DNA of 64,000 nucleotides, taken from contig NC_083655.1 of NCBI RefSeq assembly GCF_963576545.1, forward strand, positions 2,641,182-2,705,181. Reading direction: 5' to 3'. Origin of the DNA: Limanda limanda (lineage: Eukaryota; Chordata; Actinopteri; Pleuronectiformes; Pleuronectidae). Each line of letters starts with the position of its first letter. Position 1 is the first letter of the stretch. A program made the translations under genes and the position numbers. The notes beneath the pieces were generated by a model, which saw only the letters and a program-made list of their open reading frames with translations, was not told where the DNA came from and searched no databases. Shown piece by piece: positions 21,859 through 33,521 of this stretch.

Positions 21859-23267
21859 ATGCTGCGCCAGGTGTTGCACTCGGGCCTGCGGACCTGCTTC
21901 CGGGCGCTGGGCCGGTTCGTGGCCAGCCACCCGGTGTTCTTCGCCTCGGCGCCGGTGCTCCTGTCCATCCTGCTGGGCGCCAGCTTCAGCCGGTACCGGG
22001 TGGAGGAGGACGTGGAGGACCTGCTCGCTCCCAAGCACAGCCTGGCCAAGATCGAGGGCAACCTGGTGGACAGCCTGTTCCCGGTGAACCGGTCCAAGCA
22101 CGCCCTCTACTCGGACCTGCAGACCCCCGGGAGGTACGGGCGCGTCATCGTCACAAGCCGGAAGGGCAGCGTGCTGGACCCGGGTCACCTGGAGACCATC
22201 CTGAAGGTACGTGCACGACCTGCAGACACGACACAGACACAGGTAGAACCAAGGGGCAGAAGATAAATCAGGTTAAAATCAGAAAGGAGGTTAAAGAAAG
22301 TTAAAACCAGAAGAACACAAGAGGTCAGAGACATTTAAAATGATTAACCTGTAAAAAACTGTTAATAGAAATATGTGAAACAGTCAAATATGGTTTGAGA
22401 TGGTTTGACCTTAGATTCTGTAAAATAGTTGAGATGAAGCCACTTGATCACAGACTATGATGCAGCAGGACTACTTGACATATAGTATTGAAGTTATCCT
22501 TCAAAAATGTTTACCCTCATCAATGCTGCTAAAAACTTTAATCCTGATGATGTTCTCCTCTACACTTGATATCTGTTGCACTTCTGTCCGTCCTGGGAGA
22601 CGGATCCTCACATGTGTCTCTCTGAGGTTTCTACATATTTTTACCTGTTAAAAGGGTTTTTAGTAGTTTTTTCTGTTAAAAGGGTTTTTAGTAGTTTGTC
22701 CTGACTCTTGCTGAGGGTTAAGGACAGAGGATGTCTCACCATGTTAAAGCCCTATGAGACGAATGGTTATTTGTGAATGTGGGCTATACAAATAAAATTT
22801 GATTGATTAATTGATTGACTTCCGTTTTCAATCTGGACTTAAAAAGACACATTTTAAAAGTATTTCTATAAAGTCAACGGTATTTAATGGATATTGGTCC
22901 TGAAAAACATATAAATTGTAATTATAGCCTTATCTTATATACCTTATCCAGGTGACCCGGGTCACCTGGAGACCATCCTGAAGGTACGTGCACGCGCACT
23001 GCACGACCATGGGCAGAAGATAAATCAGGTTAAAATCAGAAAGGAGGTTAAAGAAAGTTAAAACCAGAAGAACAAAAGAGGTCAGAGACATTTTAAATGA
23101 GAAACCTGTAAAAAAACCAGTTAATTGAAATATGTAAAATAACAAAAAAAATGCAAAGATGGTTTGACCTTAGATTTAGTTAAATAGTTGTCTTGAAGGA
23201 ACTTACATTTTCAATCTGGACTTAAAAAGACACATTTACAAACTATTTCTATAAAGTCAACGTCTCA

Positions 23268-23316
<49 letters not shown>

Positions 23317-26300
23317 TTTAATCAGTGATTTGAGGACTGTAAAGTTCCCTGGAGAAGGTCCCAGGGGCTGCTTCCATCCACGCATTGCTGCAGAAGGAGG
23401 ACAATCTCCAACTTTAGTTCTTTAAGTTGCATAAAAAACACGTGACATCAAAACTCCAGTCAAGCTGTAAGAACAAACGGTCAAATAAAATGCAAAGATG
23501 GTTTGACCTTAGATTTAGTTAAATAGTTGAGATGAAGGCACTTCTGTTTTCAATCTGGACTTAAAAAGACACATTTACAAACTATTTCTATAAAGTCAAC
23601 GGTATTTAATGGATATTGGTCCTGAAAAACATATAAAATATAATTAGCCTAATTCAGTAACATCATGTGTAGAAAGTCTCGTATTAAAATCAAATAGAGT
23701 CAAAATTATAAATGGAGCAGCTTCAAAATATAATTTTCACATTTTAAATTGCTTTGTTTCTTATTTCAAAGAGGTAATGTTTGTAGGGCATGCACCATCT
23801 CTCTCTCTCTCTCTCCCTCTCTCTCTCTCTCTCAGACAACTACACACACACACACACATTTAATCAGTGATTTGAGGACTGTAAAGTTCCCTGGAGAAGG
23901 TCCCAGGGGCTGCTTCCATCCACGCATCGCTGCAGAAGGAGGACAATCTGCCACTTTAGTTCTTTAAGTTGCATAAAAAACACGTCACATCAAAACTCCA
24001 GTCAAGCTGTAAGAAAAAAAACCATTATAAACACACACTGGGGTCGAAGGTCAGCGTCTGCCGGCCCCGAGCACCAACCCGGTGGACGTGTCTTCCTCTC
24101 CGTCCTCGCTGATTGACGGTGATTAAACGTAACGCCGGCGTCCTGTTCCAAGCGTCCCAGACAACCTCAAAAGTTATGGAGCGGAGCATTTTAATTACAA
24201 AGAGGAGCACAGACGCCTCTTGTCTCCACGCCGGTCTTCTTATGGCTGATTTACGAGGAGAAGCTCGACACCTCTGGAGCAATTAGTCAAAAGATTTGAT
24301 GAAGTTATGAGTTTGTAATCAGAGCGTGCTGACTAACAGGCCCGAGTCTTAAAGCTCTAATGTGGAGCTCTAATGTGGAGCTTGTGTTTCCATGGGTCTC
24401 TTTAGCTGTTTTCAGGCATCAACTCTGGAAAATTGAGTCCAGACATATTCCAGAGGTTTGTCTGGAACATTCAGATGAGGGGCGGCGCCCGGGAAGACTT
24501 AGAAATTCATATTCTTGTAATATTACGAATTTATTGTCGTAAGTTTCTACTTTTGAAATCTTCTTCCTTCAACGTGACCCTCATCCTCGGCCCTACTATT
24601 CTCACATGGGCTCACTTGGACATTTTCCAGCCCTTTTTACTTGGAGGTTGGCAGGAAAAAGTCCTGGAAAACCTCCAGACTCCGGTGCACGCCTGAAAGA
24701 TGCTTTATCGTGACCCAGTTTAAGTAAACAGCGCCGGTCCACGGAGGACTGCCACACTTAGAGCCCGGTTGCTTTAAGGCTCTGTTTACCGCCACAGAGA
24801 GAGGAAGCAGGTTGGTGCCTGAAAGAGAAACATCCACTGTTATATAACCTTACATTGTTTCTGTTGTTATCCCTTCTCATCTTCTGTCTCCGCTGCCTGG
24901 TCTACTGCAGGGTGCGAGTTCTTTTTATTTCCCAGAATGCCTTTCAGCGGCCCCTCTCTGCCCGGGTACTTGTTGCATGCGCTCGCTCTCAGAGGAAGCT
25001 GCTGCAGCTGCGGTTGCATGAGCTGTGAAACCAGCTCTTGAAATAATAGTAGGATTTGTGAGTCACAACCATTGACTGCACTCGGCCGAGCTGAAGACAC
25101 AGACATGTCCTCCTCTTCTGTTATTTATTCTGTGCATCATTGATTAGTGTCTGTGCAGCCGTGTGAGTCTGAAGATGCTTTTTGAACAAGCAGGAAACAC
25201 TCGGGCCTTCGCTGCAGATGTTTCAGACAGATGTTTGCTGCCTGCACACGTCTCCATTGTATTAGAAAGCCGTGTTAAATTTCTCTTAATGTGACGTGAA
25301 GACACACAAACAAACATCAGGGCCTCGGTTACTGCAGCAGTGTTTTTTATTGGTCTCTTTGTACCGGACTGAAATATCTCCACAGCTGTTCCCATAAAAC
25401 ACTGCAGTCACAGTCATGGCTGACTGTCGTCCTCACCTCACTCCTCCTGTAGCGCCACCATTGTGCTGGGAATTTTGTTTTAATTCCCAGGTGAGGAAAT
25501 AGACCATCAGACTGAGTGATCAATTCAATGATATCAAAGTATTTAATTAATGGTAAAGAAAACAATTTACAGAGAATAGAGTTGAACACAAACAGAGTTT
25601 CTGAGCGAGCACTTGGCCAAGTGGGACAGAGCTTTCAACACCATTGCAGGTATTGAAGGTCTGACAATTTGGCTGAGAGGAAGGCTGTCTTAAATACACA
25701 ATCTGACGGTCCCTACATCATCTTCCGATACCACGCGAACATCATGAGTTCAGTGGTTGGAACCTATCAGAAAAGAGGCAACAGTCATCCTCCTCTCCTG
25801 AGGGAATAGACATTTGGAACATCAAATAGTATCAAGTTCATCCATGGCCAAACAAACAGACATTTACTGGTATCAGGCAGACGCAAACATTACTTAGATT
25901 TTATACCGATGTTCTTTAGGTCATTCCACCTGTACTTTGAGCATAGCTATGTGAACAACATGTTTGTGTTACATTTCAAAAGAGAACAGTTAGATTTAAT
26001 AATTTCCATGACAACCATGAGGTGCACATTGGGGATTTTAAGTAAACTGTTCTGGTAACTATTGAGATAGATCATAGTAAAATCAGTTTGCATTCAATGT
26101 TTTTATATAAAATATTCACATTTAAACAAATGTTCCCTAACCCTTAAAGTCCAAACAGCTACAAGGTTGTTAAAATCATTTTATTATATCATTAGCATGT
26201 GTTGTGTGCAGTGTTGGGTCTTTTCCCTGTTGTTGTGAACGAGTCTGAGCAGAAACATTTCCTGTTACATTCTTCCTATATGAAAAACAATATCATCGCA

Positions 26301-29300
26301 TTTCATGTCCAGGAATTTTATGGCTGGTACCAGGAAGCTACTAACGAAAGATCGTAATCATTCAAATTAAATGAACAATTTTATCAACGTTTGTATCTTA
26401 CAACATCAGGACAGGGTGGTTCAAGGAAGTAACTTTCAAAATAAATCAATTTTAACTGACTTTCCTGCACACACACGCACTACACAACACACACACACGA
26501 CACAAACACACACACACACACAACAAGCCACCCATATTGGCTGTGGCAGACACTGGCATCAGGCCTGTTGCTTAGTAACCAGCTCTGTGCTGGATGCTGG
26601 CACTGCTGTCCTCTCGGTGGACGGAGGAGGATTCAGAGACCACTATTGTTTTGCTGTCGGGTGAAGACACACAGACAAACACACACATTTCCACAGACGT
26701 CCTTTACACAAACACCTGCAAAGTCAAAATACACAAAGTCGTCTCCCTTTGCACAGAGAGAACCTTTCATGGATCTTTCTTTTTAAGCCTGTTGCACTTT
26801 ATCCAGATGGAATTAGGCTCCAGGAAGCTGAGCTCACTTAATGAACCTCCTTGTTGTGTGTGTGTTCTTCAGCTCCACAGGCGGATCTACCAGATGCAGG
26901 TGACGGTCCCGGCCTCAGGCCTCAACAGCTTCAACTACTCCTTCTCCTACCTCTGCCTCCCGGACGACAAGAACGTCTGCATCATCGATGACATCATCCG
27001 CGCCATGGAGGAGATCCAGTCCGCTCGCAGCTCCAACACCTCCGCCCCGGTCCTGCGGTACCCCATCACGCAGCTGGCGGACGGGCGCCAGGCGTACATC
27101 GGGCACCAGCTGGGGGGGGTGCAGGGGTGGGGTCCCAGCGGGGCGGTGCGAGGTCTGGGGACGGGGGGCAAAGGCGAAGGCGTGCGCTCTGCCCGGGCGC
27201 TGCAGCTCACCTACTACCTCCAAGCCCGAGGCGGCCTCATGGACCGGGTGGCCGGCCAATGGGAGAAGGCCTTCTGTGCAGAGCTGCAGCACTTTGGGGC
27301 GTTGCACCCCAAGCTGGGGCTCTACCCCTCCACGTCCTCTTCTCTGAGGACAGACTTCCAGTTCTCCTCAGTGCTGGCACATCGCCCCCTGTTGGTCAGC
27401 TTGGGGGCGTGCGGCGTGTTGGCCGTCCTCTGCTGCTCGATGAGGGACTGTGTGAGGTCCAAACCCTGGTTGGGACTCCTGGCTTTACTGTCCATCACAC
27501 TGTCGGGCCTCACTGCTGCTGGGATACTGAACCTGACCGGGGCCACCTACAACTCCACGTACCTGGGGATCCCCTTCGTCATGCTGGGTGAGTTTCAAAC
27601 GGATATTTTCTGATGGTTAAACAATAAATAAATAAGCAACAACGACATAAAAGTGAAAGAGAGAAATCACAGAAAGGCGAAGCTGCTACACGACAGAGCG
27701 ACTGTGGTTCTGTCTGTAAGTCCCAGACTGTCTGTGGTCGGCTCTCTCAGCACCTGTGACGGGTCCTGCAGATGCCAGCCTCAGGCGGAACGCCATTTCA
27801 AAGTCGACACATCATCAATGTGACTGACAAGTGGTTGAGGCGGTGAGGGGGAGGCCGGATTTCTGACAGGGAGAGAAAGCTCAAACTGGAAAGGTTCTAA
27901 AAAATCAAAGTGGTTGAGTTGGATCCAATCCAGAGCAGAAGATCCTCCACTCTGTGCCTGGTTTGACTTTCAGAACAAAGTGATTTAAATGTTATAATTT
28001 GATGTTTCTATCTGCAGCAACATGACAAATTGGTTTGTGAACGCCGTCCAAGCCTCTACAACCAGAGTTGGACTCAGTAAAGCTCATATTTGTCAAAGGC
28101 AATAACTCTTAGTGCTACATAAATTAAAAAAGCTTTAGCCCCATTTGCAACATTGTGCAGATCCACGCTTAAATTAAATGAAATGGGTTTCTCCTATAGA
28201 CTGAATATAAAGATGGACATCTTCCAAAAGTGAAGCCAAAGTGTCTCAATCACCTGGTGGCTGGCTGCAGTATCTGTCATGAATAGAAAATGAGGGATAT
28301 TACTCAGGGATGGCTCCTTATATTCAGTTATTGATTTGCAGCTGTATAAATGATGAACTGAGAAAGATATCACCAGGTTAAATAAACATGGATGTTAACA
28401 ATAAAGATTTATAAATTTATATATATATATTTATATGTTTTAATTGGCTTTGTTAATATAAACTGCTTTTAAACAGCAGACAGAAGAAGTCATGATGCAG
28501 TAATTAAAATGTGAACAAAAGAGGAGTAAAGTGGAAACGCATGTGAGGGAGAACAGGCAGTTTATCTCGGTGCATAAATACTACACACTGGGATGTGCTG
28601 TGTGTAGCTGCTAATGCACACATGTAGTCTATACCATAATTACTGTGTAATGTGGAGGAGGAGAAGCTGCTGTTACCGGCTTAAAATAACCGTAGAGTGA
28701 ACGGAGGAAACATGCGGAAAAGAGATGAAGAGGAGGGGGGTTTGATGGAATATCACTCCTGAGATACAGGTTCTCTGAGCAGAAAATGAAGTTAGGAGGA
28801 AGACGAGCAGACAGCGGGGGGGGTGGGAGGGGGGGCGGGGATTTTTCATAATGCCGGTGGGCAGAAAGAAAAAGGTGGGAGGAAGTGTGAGGAGAGAAAA
28901 AAAGGACAAATGTGCTGGATTACTGTGAAGGATAAGAATAAGACGTGGTCGTAAATGAAGACGCGTTTTAAGACTTATTAATTTGCAAAGCTTGTTTCCA
29001 ACATAAATAGACGTTAATGTGGTGAATGGTTAAACCGCAGCCCGGGTGGGGAATCCTTTTTCCTTCTGAGGGAGTCATAACTTAATTATTGAACACATAT
29101 ATCACACTATCGTCTCTAAAGTGAAGGCTGGAGCTGCTCGGGGTTTGTGTCCGATGTCAAATGATAGTGATGGTGATGCTACTCACAGCCGGTTTTTAGC
29201 CCAAATCGAGTTTTTCAATCAAAATCCTCACTGGGGTGGAGCCGTGTATCGATCGCAAAGACAACGGTTCCTCCCTCGTACCGAACTCTGCAGTGATCCC

Positions 29301-31774
29301 ACGTTCACAGATGACTCGTTGGTCTGTATTTGTTGTTTCATTTCGAGTTGCACCTTTTTGTTTTTATGAATTACCTCACGAGGCAGATCCAGCTCTTTTG
29401 CACACGCGCCACAGATCTGCAGACTTCCTCGGCTGCACCCACGCCCGAAGTGTTGTTATGTTAAGCCCTCTGCTAAGGTGTTAAGTGTTTTGCCATGGAC
29501 GAGGTCAATAGAGAGAGAGAGAGAAGGAGGGAGGGGGAGGTACTTGTGTCACTGGTGACTCACGGGTGCCATGGCAACCACCGGCGAGGCAACCATTAAA
29601 AAACATCTGCTTCATGCATATTGACACGTATGTGCCTTCACATGAGAGTGGACGTCTTTACAGGAGATGCGGCGTCGACCGGCAAATGAGCAGTGACGTT
29701 TCCAGATGTTACCTGTTAGAAGCTGTACATCTGTATATTCATCAATGCATAGGTTTCAAAACCTTTAGCTTTATTCATGTAGAACTGGGAATAAGTTGTG
29801 TTGCTATGCTGCTGCTGCTGCAATGGTTAACATCCACAAAGTCAGGAGAAATCAGCATTTCCATGGTGTGTAACATCTGTATATGTAACATCTATATCTA
29901 TATAGACGGTGGACTAGTGGCAGAAACTTGGACTATGGGCAGAAAAGGTCTCTGGTTCGTCTCTGGTTGGAATCCACAACAAAAGACGAACCTGGATTGA
30001 TCTGTCCAAAAATCCAAGAGGATTCTCCCTACCCTGTCTAGTGCCCCTGAGCAAGGCACCTTACTGCCCCAACATCTGCTCCCCGGGCGCCGTACATGGC
30101 TGCTCACTGCTCTGTGTGTCCTGCACCAGATGGGTTAAAAGCAGAGGTTAAATTTCCCCTTGCATGAGTGTGCCTTTGCATGTCTGTGCATGTGTGTGGG
30201 ATAAATAAATGTATCTTAATCTGGCGTTTCACATATTTACAGTTGAGATGTGACATATAAAATACAGGCTCAGTTCCACTTCCACTTCCACGTGCTACGT
30301 AGAACGAGGCCAAATGGGATCAATAAAAAGAAATGGGGTTGGTTGGAAATAAGCTCGGATTTATAGCGCCGAGGCTTCTGAGGAAAAACCTTGATTTTTA
30401 GGCTTTATTTTGTCTTGTTATTCGCACAAATCCAGTGTGTGCTTTGGAGAGAAACGTTGAACATTGAGGTTAGCGTAGCATCAGTTAGCGACGTGTTTTG
30501 GATCAAGCAGCTGCTCCTCTTCAAGGAAATGCAGAGATGCCTTTAACAAATCTTTAAGTTGTTATTTAAAGCTGCATCAACTGTCAGGAAGCAGGTGCTG
30601 GGTTCACATATCTAAATACGAGTTACTCCAGTCTGTGAGTCAATGAGCTTAAAGAATCAAAAATGCTTGTTAGCTCTGAGGGAAACTGCAAAGTCATGGA
30701 CCTTTGCATTGAGTTTTCGCTGCGTGACTCCATTTAACGTTAGGAGATGATTTTCTTCGTCCAAAGTGCTCGTCCGGTGGCTTCGGAAATTCGTTTCGCC
30801 CGTCTCCTTCCCCGTGATGGATTAGGATAATCTCTTTAACTCTAATTCTATCAGCTCCTGTTATAAAAACATCGATTATGTGCAGATTTAAAATTATAAA
30901 TACATAAAAGTCACCCTTGAGTAATTTCGTCTGGGTACATCTGTAATAAAGCACAACCCTCCGATATGAATCCTCCCTCTCTCTCTCTCTGTTTGCCGTC
31001 AGGTCACGGGCTCTTCGGCTCCTTCGAGATGCTGTCGTCGTGGAGACGGACCCGGGAGGACCAGCACGTGAAGGAGCGCGTGGCGAGCGTCTTCGAGGAC
31101 GTCATGCTGCGGTTCTCCGGCTCCACCATGCTCCACCTGATGACCCTGGGCCTGGCCGCCTCGCCGCTCACCAACATGGAGGCCGTCAGACTCTTCTGCC
31201 GCACCGCCGCCTTAGCCGTCACCATCAGCTACGTTTACATGTTGTCCTTCTACAGCTCCTGCCTGGTGTTCACCGGCTACCTGGAGACGGGATACCGACA
31301 CGGCTGCTTCTGCCGGAGAGTCCCCAAACCGGACCGGCTGGACTCTAAACCGGCCTGGTACCGGTGTCTGATGTACACCCGCTACCAGGACGAGACCCAA
31401 ACCACCAACGCGCCACACGGGGTCGCACACAGCCACGCCCACAGCCACGCCCACCCGCCCAATCCCAACCTGACGCACACGCACGCACACACGCACCCTC
31501 ACACCGGGAACAACCACAACTCACACGGACACGAACATGTGGAGAACGCCACGCACGTCCATCCGCCCTCCCACGCCGCTCACACGCAGACCACGCTCAG
31601 CGCCGAGCCTCATCCTCAGGACTCGCACCTCCTGCTGGGGTGCGTGAGGCGTTGCTATGGAGACTGGATCACAAACACTTACGTCAAACCCTTTGTGGTT
31701 CTGCTGTACCTGGTTTACATCTCCTTTGGATTGATGGGCTTTCTGCAGGTGAAGCACGCACACACACACACACA

Positions 31775-31841
<67 letters not shown>

Positions 31842-32993
31842 CATCAGAAATGTTCTCCTCAGTCTGACACTAACACTTTCTGTCGTCAACAGGTGACGCA
31901 GGGTTCGGACCCCAGTGCGCTGGTTGCCATGGATACAACGACCGTATTGTACACCCGTGCCCAGCAGCGGTATTTCAGCTCGTACTCCCCCGTCATTGGA
32001 TTTTATATCTACGAAAGCGCCCCCTACTGGAATGCCTCGGTGCAGCGGGACCTGCTGGAATACGCCAAGGGCTTCCAGAGGATCAGCTGGCTGGAGGCGT
32101 ACCTGAACTACCTGTCGGACCGCAACCTGTCCACCAGCCAGCCGCGGGAAAACTTCACCCACACGCTCCGCCACGCCTTCCTCCACGAGCCGCAGTTCGC
32201 CCACTTCGCCGACGACATCATATTTGCCGAGCGCGGTCAGGGGGAGGAGCCGGACGTGGCGGCGTCGAGGATCTTCCTGGTGGCCAAGACGACGGAGAAC
32301 AAGCGCGAGGAGATGTCGGTGCTGCTGGACACGCTGCGGCGCTTGTCACTGACCTCGCGCGTTCGCTTCCTGATCTTCAACCCCTCCTTTGTCTACCTGG
32401 ACCGCTACGCCGCGGCGGTGAGCTCGCCCCTCAGACACTCACTGCTGGCGGTGCTCTTCCTGTTGGGTCTGTCCTCGCTGGCCGTGGTGGAGCCGCTGGT
32501 CTCCGTCTGGCTGGGCCTCACCCTGCTCTCCGTGCAGTTCGGCGTGCTGGGCTTCATGACCTTGTGGGGCGTGGAGCTGGACTGCATGTCCGTGCTGTGT
32601 CTGATCTCGGCGTTGGGTCACTCGGCGGACTGCAGCGGGCCCCTCCTCTGTGGCTTCGCCTCGGGCCGGGGCGAGAGCAGGACTCGCTGGGTGAGAGTGG
32701 CGCTGGAGAGACACGGCGTTCCCTCTCTACAGACGCTCATCTGCTACGGCGCCGCCCTGGTGCCGGTTGGCTCCGTGCGGTCCAACCTCACACACACACT
32801 GTTCCGCTGCCTCACGCTCACGGCCGGATGCTCGGCGCTGCACACGCTGGCGTTCCTGCCCACGCTCCTCACCTTCCTGCCCCCCTCCAAGACCGAGGGC
32901 CAAGGGCCCGGAGGGGAGGGGCCGAGACAGGAGGTGGAGTGTGTGGAGATGAACGACAGCACACGAGTGGTCGACCAGATCACCACAGTCTGA
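21859..32993 (+). CDS. ptchd1: Patched domain-containing protein 1
   Basis: Patched-related 12-TM protein with a sterol-sensing-type core; mammalian PTCHD1 is neuronal and linked to autism and intellectual disability. Exons 21859-22206, 26873-27587, 31003-31748 and 31893-32993 give 970 codons including stop. The start is chosen because [14 protein letters not shown] matches the known N-terminus; an in-frame ATG at 21793 would add 22 residues. TM1 follows at about residues 24-45 ([20 protein letters not shown]). The first extracellular region ends in [13 protein letters not shown], then TM helices to [19 protein letters not shown], a second luminal loop, and a second TM block ([17 protein letters not shown] onward). 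The protein ends RVVDQITTV, a class I PDZ ligand as in the mammalian protein. Oddities: an insertion of roughly 65 His-rich residues in the cytoplasmic loop before [11 protein letters not shown], and a (CA)n mini-intron at 31749-31892 whose length is a multiple of three. Confidence 0.93.
22449..22817 (+). mobile_element. Non-LTR retrotransposon 3' tail, LINE-like
   Basis: Ends in a short tandem tail (ttgattgattaattgattga) preceded by gggctatacaaataaaattt, the type of 3' end seen in many fish non-LTR elements. It also has the doubled ctgttaaaagggtttttagt segment. It interrupts duplicated block A; the copies at 23180-23230 and 23520-23560 are uninterrupted, which defines the insertion precisely. 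The exact family (L2/CR1/Rex-like) is not certain. There is no intact reverse transcriptase frame. Confidence 0.6.
22952..22983 (+). other. Duplicated 3' end of ptchd1 coding exon 1 (possible cryptic exon)
   Basis: Repeats the last 30 bases of the first coding exon with its intact donor (AAG/GTACGTGC). It is preceded by a pyrimidine-rich stretch ending CCTTATCCAG, which could act as an acceptor. Such an exon would be 32 nt and would shift the reading frame. Splicing is inferred only. Confidence 0.5.
28195..28290 (-). repeat. Dispersed fish repeat fragment, inverted (family R1)
   Basis: The reverse complement has the same motif order as the copies at 16800-17170: cagccagccaccaggtg, then ttggcttcacttttggaag, then a gatgtccatctttatattca variant. 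Confidence 0.55.
29905..30216 (+). mobile_element. tRNA-derived SINE
   Basis: The head resembles a tRNA gene: gacggtggactagtggcaga as an A-box region and GGTTGGAATCC at 29965-29975 as a B box. The B-box area carries an internal duplication of ctctggtt. The body contains ccctgagcaaggcacctta, ccccgggcgccgtacatgg and gcagaggttaaatttcccct, all typical of a very common teleost SINE body. It ends in gggataaataaatgtatct. Family naming needs a repeat library. Confidence 0.7.
31420..31620 (+). other. His-rich insertion in ptchd1 coding sequence
   Basis: In-frame segment inside the exon 31003-31748 coding for repeated His-Ser/His-Ala/His-Thr motifs (for example HSHAHSHAH and [12 protein letters not shown]). 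Mammalian PTCHD1 has only a short acidic stretch at this place. The DNA is CA/CG-rich (cacacgcacgc), consistent with a diverged coding microsatellite. It lies in a predicted cytoplasmic loop between YTRYQDE and [16 protein letters not shown]. Confidence 0.85.
31749..31892 (+). other. Mini-intron of ptchd1 made largely of (CA)n
   Basis: 144 bp bounded by CTGCAG/GTGAAG and TTTCTGTCGTCAACAG/GTG, with a (CA)n run filling more than half. Removing it joins LMGFLQ to [10 protein letters not shown], which aligns without a gap to the mammalian protein. It has no stop in the coding frame and is a multiple of three, so retention would add 48 residues including a poly(His-Thr) run. Confidence 0.7.
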
Positions 32994-33521
32994 TCACACG
33001 GCGGTGTTGTGTTTTTCAGGCCCCCGGTTGCCACGGCAACTGGCGAGCGGTTGATTGTAGTAGCCGCCACTGCACACTGCAGACAAGAATGGAGAGAGGA
33101 AGAAACGGAGGAGAGCGCTGGGAGGAAGAATAGAGTGTGAAGGTCGAGAGGGAAGTGAAGGAGAGTAGGAGGCCAGTAAAACAACAGACAGGTTTCCAGC
33201 GCAGTGTATCCATGGTTACCTGCTTGTTGCTAGCGCTGTGTGGCATGTTAATGAGGCTTGTTTTCTTAAGTAGCCAATCAGGAGTGGAGGATGGGCCGAG
33301 GTCACGCCCCCTGGATGTGACCCGACGACAGAGGAAGTGTTGCACTTTTCGCTCGTCTCCAGAACTTTGCTTTGTATCCGATCACATTGTTTGGCTCCTG
33401 CTTTCTGTCCACATTATCAAGTTGCACAAGTTCAGCTACAACGACATGAGGCAATCATCTGTATAACTCCAGTATTTCTACTTTAATTCTGGACAAATAA
33501 AATCAAATGAAGGAAACTTGG
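32994..33521 (+). other. ptchd1 3' UTR with poly(A) signal
   Basis: Runs from the stop codon to the AATAAA at 33496-33501. The expected cleavage site would fall at or just inside the start of the tandem array at about 33522. Confidence 0.5.

Larger units (their letters stand above)
22177..24017 (+). repeat. Segmental duplications at exon 1/intron 1 of ptchd1
   Basis: Block A runs from the end of coding exon 1 into the intron at 22177-22945, where it is interrupted by a LINE-like insert. It recurs at 22953-23260 with the exon end and its donor, and in part at 23470-23660. Shared strings include ggcagaagataaatcaggtt, gatggtttgaccttagatt and tttcaatctggacttaaaaa. Block B (a CT run, then tttaatcagtgatttgagga and gtcccaggggctgcttccat) occurs at about 23267-23480 and 23797-24017. 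Copies differ by a few percent by eye. Confidence 0.9.
22207..26872. other. ptchd1 intron 1
   Basis: 4.7-kb intron between the first two coding exons. Its first 1.8 kb is a patchwork of local duplications and a LINE-like 3' tail. The rest (24020-26870) contains no supported gene, only a (CA)n-like run at 26466-26525. Confidence 0.75.
27588..31002. other. ptchd1 intron 2
   Basis: 3.4-kb intron with an inverted family-R1 fragment near 28195-28290, AT-rich runs near 28420 and a SINE at 29905-30216. I recognise no gene. Its acceptor is TTTGCCGTCAG at 31002, and the codon split across the intron (G/GT) restores the conserved [14 protein letters not shown]. Confidence 0.75.

Noticed and set aside
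25440..26360. Possible solo LTR or other retroelement in ptchd1 intron 1
   Set aside because: I saw repeat-like texture but no clear TG...CA ends, target duplication or primer-binding site.
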